Positions 45,066-58,700 of a stretch of 64,000 bases of DNA are shown here, one piece after another (the stretch's first letter is position 1; every line of letters starts with the position of its first letter). The position numbers and the translations under genes are program-made. The notes beneath the pieces are model-generated. The model worked only from the letters and a program-made list of their open reading frames with translations. It was not told the origin of the DNA and searched no databases. The DNA comes from Euryodendron excelsum (lineage: Eukaryota > Streptophyta > Magnoliopsida > Ericales > Pentaphylacaceae), in contig CM065378.1 of the NCBI GenBank assembly GCA_033060915.1, forward strand, positions 13,273,501 to 13,337,500. Reading direction: 5' to 3'.

Positions 45066-48000
45066 ATGAGCAATTCGATAGGCCATAACTTGGTTCACCA
45101 GAGTTTGCTTGCTCCGACGGTACTGGAGCGTCAAAGTAAGATAAATTCCTCTTGCATTGCCGGGAACACTTTATTTCAAGCTCAAGCAACTTCACAGATA
45201 CGGAAGTCGCCTATTACTACCAAATTCCGGGGCAACAGTCTGGATGTGCGGAAATCGAAGTTGCCGATGGGAACACATGGAGGGGTTTCTGTTTTTCCTC
45301 AGGCTGTGTTAGCCACTGATCCGACTTCTGCGGTATATTATCAATTCTGATTTGCCTTTGTACAGTTGACGTGCTTTATGTGTTCAATTGACTTATTTTT
45401 GGAATCAGCTGTTTGGCTAACTTGCATTGTTTGATTGAGCAAGGAGACTGGTGATTAGGAATTTCTTATTTATTATTATTTTGTGATTCTAATTAAACTA
45501 AGTAGTTAAATGATAACTACAAGTTTACAACTATGGACAAAGTTCTTGGGCTATGCGGGTGTAACTGCTCATTTTCAAGAATTTTGGAAGGAGATTATAT
45601 TTTGATTTATTACATTGGACAAGGCTATGTGGGATATAGGTTTACACTGCTCATTTCTAGTAATTAACACTATATTGTTTTGCCCACTATCAGCAATAGT
45701 TGTTGTTATGAAAGAATTGTGACATTGGAAACTATGCGGCATTGTTTTGCTGGGATTAGATACACTTAACATGCAGCTCCTGCTATTTTAGGGAGGTATA
45801 GCCTTTTCAACAACTTGATCCACTATGTAGCATGCTCCCCAATTGGAGACAGGACAGCAACTCCTTTGATAATTTTGGAGTGGAAGTTGTTCTTAGGCAG
45901 GGAGGATTGAAGAATAAACAAGAATTAATTATGATAGATAACCTTCTATTCAATTGGCATGCTGAATTTTACTATTTTGTACGTGACTGCTACATATGTG
46001 AATTTTATTTAATTTTTTCCTTTTGATAGGCGTCTGCGTGCTTGAGATGGGGGGAGGGGAGGGGAGCAGAGGGGAAAGTTGAGGTAGTTGATGAGTAACC
46101 TTTCATTGACCAATGCTAGATAACATGATTGGGAAGCTATTATTCAAATCTCTTCGTGAATACCATACATAAATATCTTTGGGGGCATCTTTGAGGCCAA
46201 ACCCTCTGGCCTTGAATGCCATGACCATAGCAGCCACCTTGTTGACAGTCATTTTAGATGTTGATAAGTATAGAAGTAGATTCCATCGAATCCATCTATC
46301 TTGTACAAAATTCTCTTAGTCCCTAGGTCAGTTCATAGCTTGGTTACATCTATCTTCCGTTCAGGGCTGACTCATAACAACTTGAGGCCTAAGGCAAGCA
46401 ATTTCAAATGAGGCTTTTTATGTTTTTAGTTTATACAATAAATTTTTTGATAAAATTGGTATTTTTTTTTTCTAAAATTTATTGGTATGCTAATTTTGGG
46501 CCTTTTTCAGTTGGAACATATATATATTTTTTAATTAGTGTAGTCGATTTCAAGATCACTTTTATAGGGCATTTTTTCTTGTCTGTACTGAGACGTTTTT
46601 TGACGCTCCGTCTGATATCCGAATTTTCGGTAGAAAAAGTAAAGAAAAAAGAAAAAGTGAGATAAAAGAGAACAAAATGAAATAGTATTTTTATTCTCTT
46701 TTCCCTCACGTTTTCCATGTCCTTTACTTTTTTCATTGAAAGTCGGGATTCTAAACGGGGCGTTAAGGCTTTGATTATAGTATATGTAAGGTTTAGAAAA
46801 AAATTGAGGCCTTCAATTTATTATTGGTTAAAGTGGTGTTTTTTCTCCCTTAGGTTTACTAGTGTAGTTGATTTTAGGTCTTCTTTTTCTAACAAGTATT
46901 TTTTTTCTCATCCAAAATGGGGCTCTTTGTAAACAGAGATGAAAAAATTTACATAAGACTGATACTATAACCTATGGAGATTTTGAAAATTGGAGGCTTT
47001 TGAAAATTGGGGGCCTAAGGCGAGCGCCTTGCTCACCTAGCCCTAGGGCCGGGCCTGCTTCCATTTTAAAGGTTTCTTAAAAAATATTCAAAAAGCAAAA
47101 TCAACATTCCCTTGGTTAAAAAATATTTAAAAAGCAAACTAAGTTCCTTAAAGACATACTTCATTTAGTTAAAAGCATGCTTTGTTTAGTACAGGCACCA
47201 CAATGAAGTTACATATGTGTGTGGTTGTGGAGGCTGACCTTATCAAATGGCATGTTGGCTAGATTCATGATATTGCCTCATTTGAAATTCCCACCTCTCT
47301 CTCTCTCTCTCTCTCTCTCGTAATACGACGATTCTTTTTCTCTTTCCTTTTGTTTTGACGTCTTTTGTTTTTCTTTCAACAACTCTTAATTTTCTTTTTA
47401 GAGCTTTTCCTAACATTGTGAAGCGCTACTCTCTATTGAAGTATTTTGCCACATTCTCTTTGAAATTGCTTAGTACCCATGATGGCAACATTTTGGACCT
47501 ATCTTAAAGCTAAATCTTATCTGTTGATACATAATTTCTGTGTATTTATTGAGTTCAGTCTTTCGTCTATTGGTCTCTATTAGGGAGTCTTTTATATAAT
47601 GGTCAGCTTGTGTGCATAATAACTTTAAGTTTCCTCAATCTTGCGCTATAAAACAATTGCATGATTTCCATATTGCATGCTTTTGAATTTGTACAAAACT
47701 TTCCAAATTCTTGATTGTGGTCTATTTTGTGCATGTTAGACCAAAAGAGTTTGAACCATCAGCCTGGATGACCTTTGCTTAGACAAAAGTTACTACCTTG
47801 GATGACATGAAATGGCAAAAGAGGATTTGAATTGACCCCCTTTGTTCAAATGCTTCAAAGTCTAAACTGAAATTGGGGCGAATGTGTAGATTATATCTCA
47901 TTTATTGCTCACCAAATGTACTCTTCAAAACATAGATAAACAAAATGAAATCTAATAAAATTTTCTGTTTCAAGTTACAAGGCAAAAATAATGTTGCACC

Positions 48001-51000
48001 ATCATCTCCATTAATAAGGGCTTAGAGGCAAGATTTTGGCTTGATTTTCAGATAGGAAATTTTTTTTTTATAGCTTTTATCATCTGTTTGACTATCAGTA
48101 CCGGAATGTTTTGGTTTTTAAAATTTTACGTAAATATGCTTCAGGGTTGGAAGAGTTCCCAACTATAAATGGTTAGAAAACTTCATCCTTCCGCCCTTAA
48201 GCTGGTTAAGTTGTGTAGCCCATTCTTCTCATGAATTTTTTTTTTTACTTTCAACCTAAATTTGGTTTACCATATTGTCCAAAAGTTCACTTCAGATGTG
48301 TTTAAGCATGCTTCTTGCTTTTGTGTCTGATAATTCTTCATATTTAGTATGATATGACATGAGCTTAAAATCATAAAATGAGTTGATGATTAGAACCCGC
48401 AAAATTTCTGTGCGTGTCATGTCTTTTAATTACTGGTTTGCATGTCTGTTTATTTTGACTATTTCTTTCCTTGTAGCAACTTGCAGGAAAGTTTACCCTA
48501 GATGGAAATACTGAATTGCAGGTATTATCTCCTTAGGATATTTTGCATTTGTAATTCACCCCAGAAATTTATTGAGTTTAGATGAATTCAACCATTCAGG
48601 TACCGAAATCTTTCACATATAAAATATATTCAACTTCTGTTTCTCCTATCCAATTGAGCAGGTGGATGTTAGTGCTCCTACTTCAGGTTCTGTATCACAA
48701 ATAGATATCCAGGTCACAAATTCTAATGGCAATTTAGTTCTACACTGGGGTGGGATACTGAATAGAAAAGAGTAAGTTCACTAGTAAGTATAGTGATTTT
48801 CATCTTTTCAAGTGTTCAACTATACCATTTAAAGTGATTTCTTTTCCTTCTGTTAATTTTTCAGGAAGTGGGTACTTCCTAATCGCCGTCCTGAGGGAAC
48901 TAGAGTATATAAGAACAAAGCTCTTAGAACTCCTTTTGTAAAAGTAAGTTACAAAAAGCATTAGGAAATTAATTCATGGTGTGACCACAAAACTGAATAT
49001 TGGTGACCTCTTTTTGAGTTATTTAAGTAGACAATTAGATACTCAATTACTTATTATTCATTGCTTTCTTTGTAGTCTGGCTCCAATTCCTTCCTGAAAA
49101 TAGAGATTGATGATCCTACAATACAAGCTATAGAGTTTCTTATAGTTGATGAAGAACAGAATAAATGGTAAATCTCCATTTGTTTGGTTAGTGTAATCTG
49201 GACAAAAAATTTACCTCTTTTCTTTTTTTCTTAATTATTTTTTGGTAGGTTCAAAAATGATGGTGAAAACTTTCATGTTAAGTTGCCACTGAAAGACAAG
49301 TTGATTCCAAATATTTCAGTTCCTGAAGATCTTGTACAGGTTCAAGCATACTTGAGGTGGGAGAGGAAAGGTAAACAGATGTATACTCCTGAACAAGAGA
49401 AGGTAAGTAACAAATGCTGTTTTATGAGTGGATTAACTCAAGGAATTCTTATTGTTAATACTTGGTATTCAATTATGGTTTTTCTTTTTTCATCTAAAAG
49501 GGTCGGCCATTTGCAAGGTCCTATAGTTGTGCCGATAACAGTTACTCCTCTATTGATTTTATTTGACTTTGTTCCATTGAAAACAATTAGCATGAGGCCT
49601 AAGGAAAATTTAGAATATTTGGAAATGTTGAAATTCCCAGATGTAAAGGCAGTAGAATTTTGCATGACACAATTTGCAACTTTTGACATTCTAATTTTTC
49701 GAATGTACTTTAGGGCGTTTAGTGTAGCACAATCAACTAAGAAACTTTACTGGATCATCTGCACATGTAGGTTTATTATGCAAACAACATTAGATGTCCT
49801 TCACCTTATTGTCAGTAAATCTGATCTCTAGCTTTTCATGTTGTAGTATAATTGTAAGGTTGAAAATTGAACAATTACTGGTTAAAGTCTCTTTGCTTTC
49901 ATTTTCCATCTTCTGGAGAGTACTAGGAAGAGTGTAGGTGGGAAACCTTTAGACAAACAGTGTCTAAAGGTTTCTGTAGCACTTCGAAAAGCATCAACTT
50001 TAGCATGCACGAACCTTGAATATATTAAAAGAAAAAATTAATTTATGTATCCAAGAACTTTGACAAATAAGTAGAGTTATTGTGATAGAGGGGAAATGCT
50101 GATTCTCATGCATGATAATTTGACTGTAATAAACTTTTTCTTTGGAGAGGAAAAATAAAATGTTTGAGAGAATTTGAGCAAATCTAGTGATAATGACAAA
50201 GTAAAGGTGTTTTATTTTTGAATCTTCAAAGACCTTTGGCATCAGAAGGAAAGATACTTCTCTTTTTAGATCATTCCTCGTAAGCCTTTTTGCCATAAAC
50301 AAAAAAGAGTTAACAAAAAAGAGTACATGTGAACTAGTCTTGTTCTACAGGCTCCCATTGTAATGAAGAAGGTGATGATATGTTGCATTTGCTTTTTGTT
50401 AAGGATAGAGGCATTTAGTTTTATGATGGCTGAAAAGGTCTCCTTGTAAAGTCCTTTTGAAAAATAGAACACAAAGGGTAGGAGTCCTCTCATCCTGAAC
50501 TCTACCCTCTGAGGACTAATGTTATTGAGGGAGGTCTTCAGGTTCTTGGAGACATTTGTAACAAGAGACAGAGTTGTGCTAGTTTTGGGATCATTTTAAT
50601 GTGCTGGGTCCAATGGGAAATAACATCTCATACTTGCTGATTCTTTGAACATGTAAACCTTCCTCCTCTTTGTCTTCTTCTATTAGAGTGTCACAGATTA
50701 TAGCAGATTATGTTGTTTATCTTTGCAATTTTGCAATGAAGTCCAGCATTCAAGGGCGATTTTAAAGCAGGCTAGATCCGTCGAATAGAATCTTCTTTCA
50801 TGATCCTGCAATAAAAGTTCTACAACTTATTTGCAATGCTAGTGAGGAAGATTGTGTATTGTAGACTGTTTTGTGATTATGTTAGCTCTCTCTCTCTCTT
50901 TTTTTTTCTCTCTCATCAGTTATCATACATAAGTTTTCTTGTCATAGGAGGAATATGAAGCAGCTCGAACTGAGCTATTGGAGGAAATAGCTAGGGGCAC

Positions 51001-52678
51001 TTCCATAGAGGACCTTCGAGCAAGGCAAACAAACAAAAGTACTACACATGAAAGTAAGAAGCAGCTTTTTTCGGAAACAAAGACCCAAATACCTGCTGAT
51101 CTTGTCCAAATACAAGCTTATATACGATGGGAGAAAGCAGGAAAACCTAATTGTTCCCCAGATCAGCAACTTGTAAACCTCTAAACCCTCATATGCATTG
51201 TCTTCAATATCCTCCTTTATTTATTATTTATTTATTTCTACTAGAGTGTCAGATGTGCATGAACTGCGTATTTATTTTTTCCTTTGCACATATGACTAGT
51301 GCGGGGTCACCGTATCATTGCTTGTGTTGTACTTTGATCGAGTAATGTTGTATTAACAGAAAGAATTTGAAGAAGCAAGAAAAGAGTTGCAAACTGAACT
51401 AGAGAAGGGTACTTCTCTTGATGAAATAAGGAAGAAGATTACGAAAGGAGAAATACAAACTAAGGTTGCGAAGCAACTAGAAAAAAAGAAGTATTTTAGT
51501 GTTGAAAGGATTCAGCGCAAGAAGAGGGATTTAATGCAGCTTCTCAGTAAGAACGCGGCCAGATCTGACTTATCAAAAATAGAGGATGCGGGATCTGTGG
51601 AGGAAAAGGTCTCAGTCAAACCACGAGTCTTGTCCACAATCGAGCTTTTTGCAAAGGAAAAGGAAGAACAAGGTGATGGTCCTATTATAAACAAGAAAAT
51701 CTTCAGGCTTGCTGATAAAGAACTTCTGGTGAGATCATGATATGCTATTGATGTGCTCCTCAGAAAATTTTAGTTGCTTGAGTTATTCTAATGCCTAGAT
51801 GCTTTTTACATTTTGCAAGGTACTTGTAATGAAGCCTGCTGGTAAGACAAAAGTTCATTTGGCTACAGATCTCATGGAGCCAATTACCTTTCACTGGGCT
51901 TTATCAAAAAAACCTGGAGAATGGCTAGTAAGATTTGGAACTTATTAATCATGGACGTTGTTATCCCACTGCTTATTTAAGTGGATATATATAATATTTT
52001 CTACTTATCGCCACTTGTACTACCTTTCTGTGAATCAACTGTAAAGACCTATGGATATTTTACAGGCTCCACCTCCAAGTTTATTGCCCCCTGGTTCAAC
52101 TTCTCTGGACAAAGCCATAGAAACCCAGTTTACAAGCAGTTCTGATGACCCAAATTCCAAGGTGTGTCAAGAGAAATTTGATTTGATCCTATATGCCTGA
52201 ATACTAGACAACTGAACTGCTTCATTTCTGTTACATTAATGTAAAGAAGTAATAGACGATGAAGATTTGTGGACCGCAGAATCATATTCCCAATTCCATT
52301 TCCAGGTCCAAACCTTAGAAATAGAGTTTGAAGATGACGTTTTTGTGGGGATGCCATTTGTTCTTTTTTCTGGTGGAAAGTGGATAAAAAATGAAGGTTC
52401 AGACTTTTATGTTGAATTTGGTGCTGGATCCAAGCAGGTCCAAAAGGTTGCAAGTATTTGGTTTGTAGCTTTCTTTTCATTCTTCTTCATCCCACACCAC
52501 TTTCAAGACATATTGACTAGGTATTTTGTTCCACTTAAAAGGATGCTGGTGATGGCCGAGGTACTGCAAAGGCTTTGTTGGATAAAATAGCCAATTTGGA
52601 AAGTGAGGCACAGAAGTCCTTCATGCACCGGTCAGTAATCTCTGGCAACTTTCGATTTATTAGTCATTTCTCCTTCAC

Positions 52679-52716
<38 letters not shown>

Positions 52717-55700
52717 GGACAGACTTTGTACCATTTGCATGCCTATGGATTTTTACTTGGGGGCAAAGAACATATTGAATATCCCCCTTTTAGTATCATG
52801 TTTTGATATTTCCTATTTGTTGATGATTCTGGTATCTTAGGGAAACTATATTGTGTGAGGTAATTTCAAGTGCAGTAATAGGCTTCGGGAAAGGAGGGCT
52901 TGGCCTGGACTTAATTCTATTAAGCTTCTTTATGTTGGGCTTTTTCTTATCTTTTCTGTCCATTTGCATATCCCATGTCTATGTGTCATGAGCTTTGCTT
53001 TTAGAAATATGCTGGTTGAGTAAAAGCTCAAACCTTATTTTGGTCCTCTTGAGTTTCAGACCGTTTCATCCTCATGCATTACGCTTTCAAAGTTTTAATG
53101 TGGTTCAACCCCACACCTGTCTGATAAACTCTCACTGTAGGATCAAAAACCACTAGCGCAGTTAAAATTGCTTTCATCTGATTTGAGTCTACACAATATG
53201 CTTTATCTTTCTAATGGCATCTCTCAGGTAATTTATGCTTGTTGCTCATCCTGATTGGGGATTGTGAATTTGGGATGAAATCTCTATTCAGTACAAACAC
53301 AATGTGTCATATGATGATCTTGTCTTGTTATTGGTTTTGCTAAGTCATGTTTGGGTTTCTGAGTTGGTTCATTGTTATTGAAGTTATAATTGATGGTCTT
53401 CTTCTCAGATTTAATATTGCAGCAGACTTGGTAGATGAAGCTGAAGATGCTGGCGAACTGGGTTTTGCAGGAATCTTTGTGTGGTTGAGGTTTATGGCTA
53501 CACGGCAGCTCATATGGAATAAAAACTACAACGTAAAGCCACGGTATAACTCTTGCAAGACAGTTGCCTCATGTATTTGAAACCTTCAATCTTTCTTTTT
53601 GGTTACTACAGCTTTCAGACATCACTTTCACTTTGTTACTGGTTCACCAAATGAACAGCTGATCAATTCTATATTTCCCGGGAATCTATTTTGCTTGGAA
53701 ACCTTTGTGAAATATTAGGTGGTTAGTTTTATTCTTATTTGCTCTGAACAAGTTGTAAGCTTCTGCATGCATGGCCATCCTGTAAGTATGTGTGGTCACT
53801 GGTCATTCTCTCAATGTGCTGTGCTTTTTGTGCCTCATATATGCAGTGAAATAAGCAAAGCTCAAGACAGGCTGACAGACTTGCTCCAGAATGTTTATAC
53901 AACTCAACCACAGTATCGGGAACTTTTGCGAATGATTATGTCTACTGTCGGTCGTGGAGGTGAAGGGGATGTGGGGCAGCGAATACGAGATGAAATCCTG
54001 GTTATCCAGGTAAATCTGACCTCTACTGTGTTGTCCAGCATTTAAAAAACATATTCTGACATATTATTGTTGATTTCATTTGTGTGAATGATCGCTGCAG
54101 TTTTAAGAATAAATGTGTTTTTTGCAGAGAAAGAATGATTGCAAGGGTGGAATGATGGAAGAATGGCATCAGAAGCTACATAATAACACTAGCCCTGATG
54201 ATGTTGTGATCTGTCAGGTACGGTAATGCAAATCTGAGTGGACTTCTTTTTGGTCTGCATTATTAGAAGTTCTCACATTGGATGTACTTGCAGGCACTAA
54301 TTGATTATATCAAAAGTGATTTTGACATCAGTGTTTATTGGAAAACCCTGAATGAGAATGGAATAACAAAAGAACGCCTTCTAAGTTATGATCGTGCAAT
54401 CCATTCTGAACCAAATTTGAGGAGAGATCAGAAGGATGGCCTTTTGCGCGATCTAGGAAACTATATGAGAACATTGAAGGTTGGCTACTTAAACTTCCCT
54501 GTTCAATGCTTCAATTTTATCTAGTTTGCACAGATCTCTGTGTGGCAGGAAAACTTTATTTTGGTAATAAGTCAAATCATGATGACTGATTAAAAAAAAT
54601 TCTTAGTGGGGATTTGGAAACATAGGATTTTGCTTGTACGTCAATCCACAATGGAGGTTTGAACCATGTTACACAAAACTATCTGGACTTTGCATTTGCT
54701 GCTTACTGACAGTTTGCATCCAGAAGCTGTTGATGTTAATTAGGAGTGATGCATGATAGGAAGCATAACAGTAAATATATGCGCACTGAATCCTCATCAA
54801 AATGGAACTGTATATTGAGAATTTTTCCCTTCAAAAAAAGAAAAACTGTTCAAGTCTGATCATTCAGATGTTTTTGATGTTTAGAGGAACCTCTTCATTT
54901 GCTTGCCCAATTATTTATGCTGCTGTTAAAAAAAGTTGACGACTGTAGTCTGATAATCTACAATGCAGGCAGTTCATTCAGGCGCAGATTTGGAGTCCGC
55001 TATTTCAAATTGCATGGGCTATAGGTCTGAGGTATTGTCAATAACTGGGTGGTGTTGCTCAACATGATGTCTTTCCTCCATCAGTTTGTGAGAACTTCAA
55101 TTTTCTTCAGGGACAAGGCTTCATGGTTGGGGTGAAGATAAATCCTATATCAGGCTTGCCATCTGGATTTCCGGTACTACTTCCTAGACTACTCTTTAGA
55201 AGCAACCTTGATGTCACCAGTGTGTGATGAAATTGTAACATCTGGTCCCATGTCAATTTGATGGATTCTTTAAACAGGAATTGCTTCAATTTGTCCTAGA
55301 ACATGTTGAAGATAAGAATGTGGAAGCCCTTCTTGAGGTATGTGAAATTATTTTTGTGAGATTCTGTTTTTTCTGGTTGCCCTTACACTCTAACTTTGCC
55401 ATTAAAATTTTTTCAATTATAATTTCTAATATTCAGGGATTGCTAGAGTCCCGTGAGGAGCTTAGGCCATTGCTTTTTAAATCGAATGATCGTCTTAAGG
55501 ATCTTCTGTTTTTGGACATTGCATTTGATTCTGCCGTTAGGACAGCCATTGAAAGAGGATATGAGGAGTTGAACAATGCTAAACCAGAGGTATATCCACT
55601 TGTCAGCGTGTCTGCATCTGTATATCTTCATCAGCCATTTTACTTTCCACCTTCACCCTTTTTCTCTTGACAGAATCTCTCATTTCCATTAATTTTGGTT

Positions 55701-58700
55701 TGCTTTAGTTTCATTGTTTGAATATGTTCTTGATAGCCTATTCATGTATCTGCAGAAAATTATGTACTTCATCACTCTTGTTCTTGAAAACCTTGCACTT
55801 TCTTCTGATGATAATGAGGACCTCATCTATTGCTTAAAGGTAATCAGTGACTCAATTAAATTATTTGAGTTTCCTGCTCATTCTTTAGTTGGCACATTGG
55901 TTCCAAAGAACCTTGTTAGACCACTATAGAATTTAAAACGAAGAGGCAGTAGTGCCAGCACTTCATTATCTTTACCAGTGGTGTTTAGATAGATCTACAT
56001 GCAGTTAACAATGAATACTTGTTGGACAAAATGTTCTACTATATGCAGAATTTCTATATTTACCAATTGATTAGAAGTACTTTCTAAAATGTCTTGAATA
56101 ATTCACCAAAATGAAATAGGCACTGAATTAGAAAATTCTAATCATTAGTCACAAGCATTTGTTCTCATCATTTTTGTATAAACAGAAAGCATAAAAAATA
56201 AAGAGTAGAATCCAGTGATAGGTGTCAATGGTTGCTCCCGAAATTGTACAAACTTATGTCATTGATTCAATGCTAGATCATGGAACATTGTAATAGTTTA
56301 ATATTTCTTTTGCTGCTTATAAAGGGATGGAATGAAGCTCAAAGCATGTCAAAGAATGGAGATGGTAACTGGGCATTGTATGCAAAATCAGTCCTTGACA
56401 GAACTCGACTTGCACTTGCAAGTAAGGCTGAGTGGTACCATCATCTATTGCAACCATCTGCTGAGTACCTTGGATCACAGCTTGGAGTGGATCATTGGGC
56501 TGTATGTTTATTGTGCTATAACCTAAGTATTAACTTTTGTGTTGTGTTGTGGATAATACCTGGACTCAAACTGTAGAATCACTTTATGCAGGTGGATATA
56601 TTCACAGAAGAAATCATTCGTGCTGGATCAGCTGCTTCGCTATCCTCACTTCTGAATCGGCTTGATCCTATTCTTCGTGAAACTGCTAATTTGGGAAGGT
56701 TGATCTAACTGTCATTGTTCTTATAACTCAAATTGTTAGTGAATGTTTATTCGAATATATACAACACAGGAATTTTGATTAATTCTAGTCCCTAAAAAAG
56801 TCAGTTTATAGTATAGTGTTACATTGTGAAGCTCAAGCATAATCAGAGTCTATATAATTACGAGGCACAAACATAGGTATGTACAGTGATACTAACCAAC
56901 TTAGTCTTCCCTGATACAGTTGGCAGGTTATAAGCCCGGTTGAAGCTGTTGGATATGTAGTTGTTGTAGATGAGTTGCTTGCTGTCCAGAATAAATCTTA
57001 TGGACAGCCAACAATTTTGGTGGCAAAAACTGTAAAAGGAGAGGAGGAAATTCCTGACGGTACAGTTGCTGTGCTGACACCTGATATGCCAGATGTCCTA
57101 TCTCATGTTTCTGTGCGAGCAAGAAATAGCAAGGTAATTAACTATTATTCTGTAATTTTTATTCTTTTTATTCTTGATGGGTAGTTGAATGAGCAACTGT
57201 AATGTGTGACATTTTTTTTAATCAGTTTTTCCTCTTTGGCAGGTCTGCTTTGCTACATGCTTTGATCCCAATATTTTGGCTGACCTCCAAGCAAATGAGG
57301 GGAAGTTATTGCAGCTAAAACCTACTTCTGCAGATATAGTCTATAGGTAATTGTATTCATTTCAAGTATTGCTAGATATTTTTTTACTGCCTGTCCTACG
57401 ATGTGCATGATGAAATTCCAATTCATTTTTTTTTCCTTTTTTTTGCTTTACTAGGAATTCCTCTTTTTAAATTTCAGATTATCTACAAATCAAAAAATTT
57501 CATTGCGTCACTAATACCTCACAATATGATAAGCCAAAGTTAATCTTCTTTCCTTCTTGTGCTTAACCTCAGTGAGGTGAAGGAAGGGGACTTAAGTTCA
57601 ACTAACTCGAAAGAAGAAGGCCTTTTGCCATCTGTAACCTTGGTCAGAAAGCAGTTTGGTGGTAGATATGCCATATCATCCGAGGAGTTCACGAGTGAAA
57701 TGGTTAGTATTTCAATGTCAAGTTTCATTTATATTTCAGGAGTTTTCTCTCCTCACTTCTAATTGTTGACAGAAATATAAAATGAGAATTATTTTATGCA
57801 TTGCAGTACAAGTATCAAATCAGATCTATTTTCTGCTTGTGTAACTTACAGAACATTGGTTTTCATAGGTTGGAGCTAAATCACGTAATATAGCATATCT
57901 AAAAGGAAAAGTGCCATCTTGGGTTGGGATTCCTACCTCCGTCGCCCTACCATTTGGAGTTTTCGAGAAAGTTCTTTTGGATGGTTTAAATCAGGTTTCC
58001 CTGATCTCAAAAATTTAAGTTTTCATGCATCAATAATGTAGTGTCTAATTGCAATAATCTACTCTGTGTCAATCAGTAACTTCTACTATTTTCTTTTTCG
58101 TTTTTTATTATTTCTCTAGTGTAGACACATCAACAATGTAAATTTGCATTGCTCTCCGTCCTAAATTAGTGGCCTTTTTTGAGAGTGTTGTTTTGGCTAA
58201 ACAAGTTGTAAAAGAATGAATCATTCTTTAGTAAGTAGTGTGCTAACCAAGGGATTTTTCTGTGCAAGAACTTTCAGGTTGTAATCTGAGAAGAAGGGAA
58301 AAGCTTAGGTAACATTAAATGTATTATAAGATCAATATATACTGGTCCCACCCCTTGGTGTTCTCTGTCTGTTATCAAAATTTTAAAACAGAAAAATTGA
58401 GGACAGGACCGTGATTTAGATGCAACTGCATTACTAAACAGTTGTTATCATTGACTAAGCTGAGGTATAATTAGGACAGATAGACATAATTCATTTTATT
58501 GAAACAGTTTACTAACATCGCAAGTATACCATCCATTACTCAAATCTGTGATCTCAATTTTTAAACTCAGGGCAACTTCAGTTGCTTTAAAGTAAGCAGA
58601 GCGCTGTTCATGATAGATGCCTGCCATCCCTAAAACTTTTAGAAGGATAGGGTCAAGCATCCATTTACTAAACTTTTCTGGACATAATCTTTTGATATTC

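Noticed and set aside
49283..49831. 182-codon open frame beginning within GWD1 exon 6
   Set aside because: After 49402 it reads through a clear GT donor into the intron; the rest has no family similarity.
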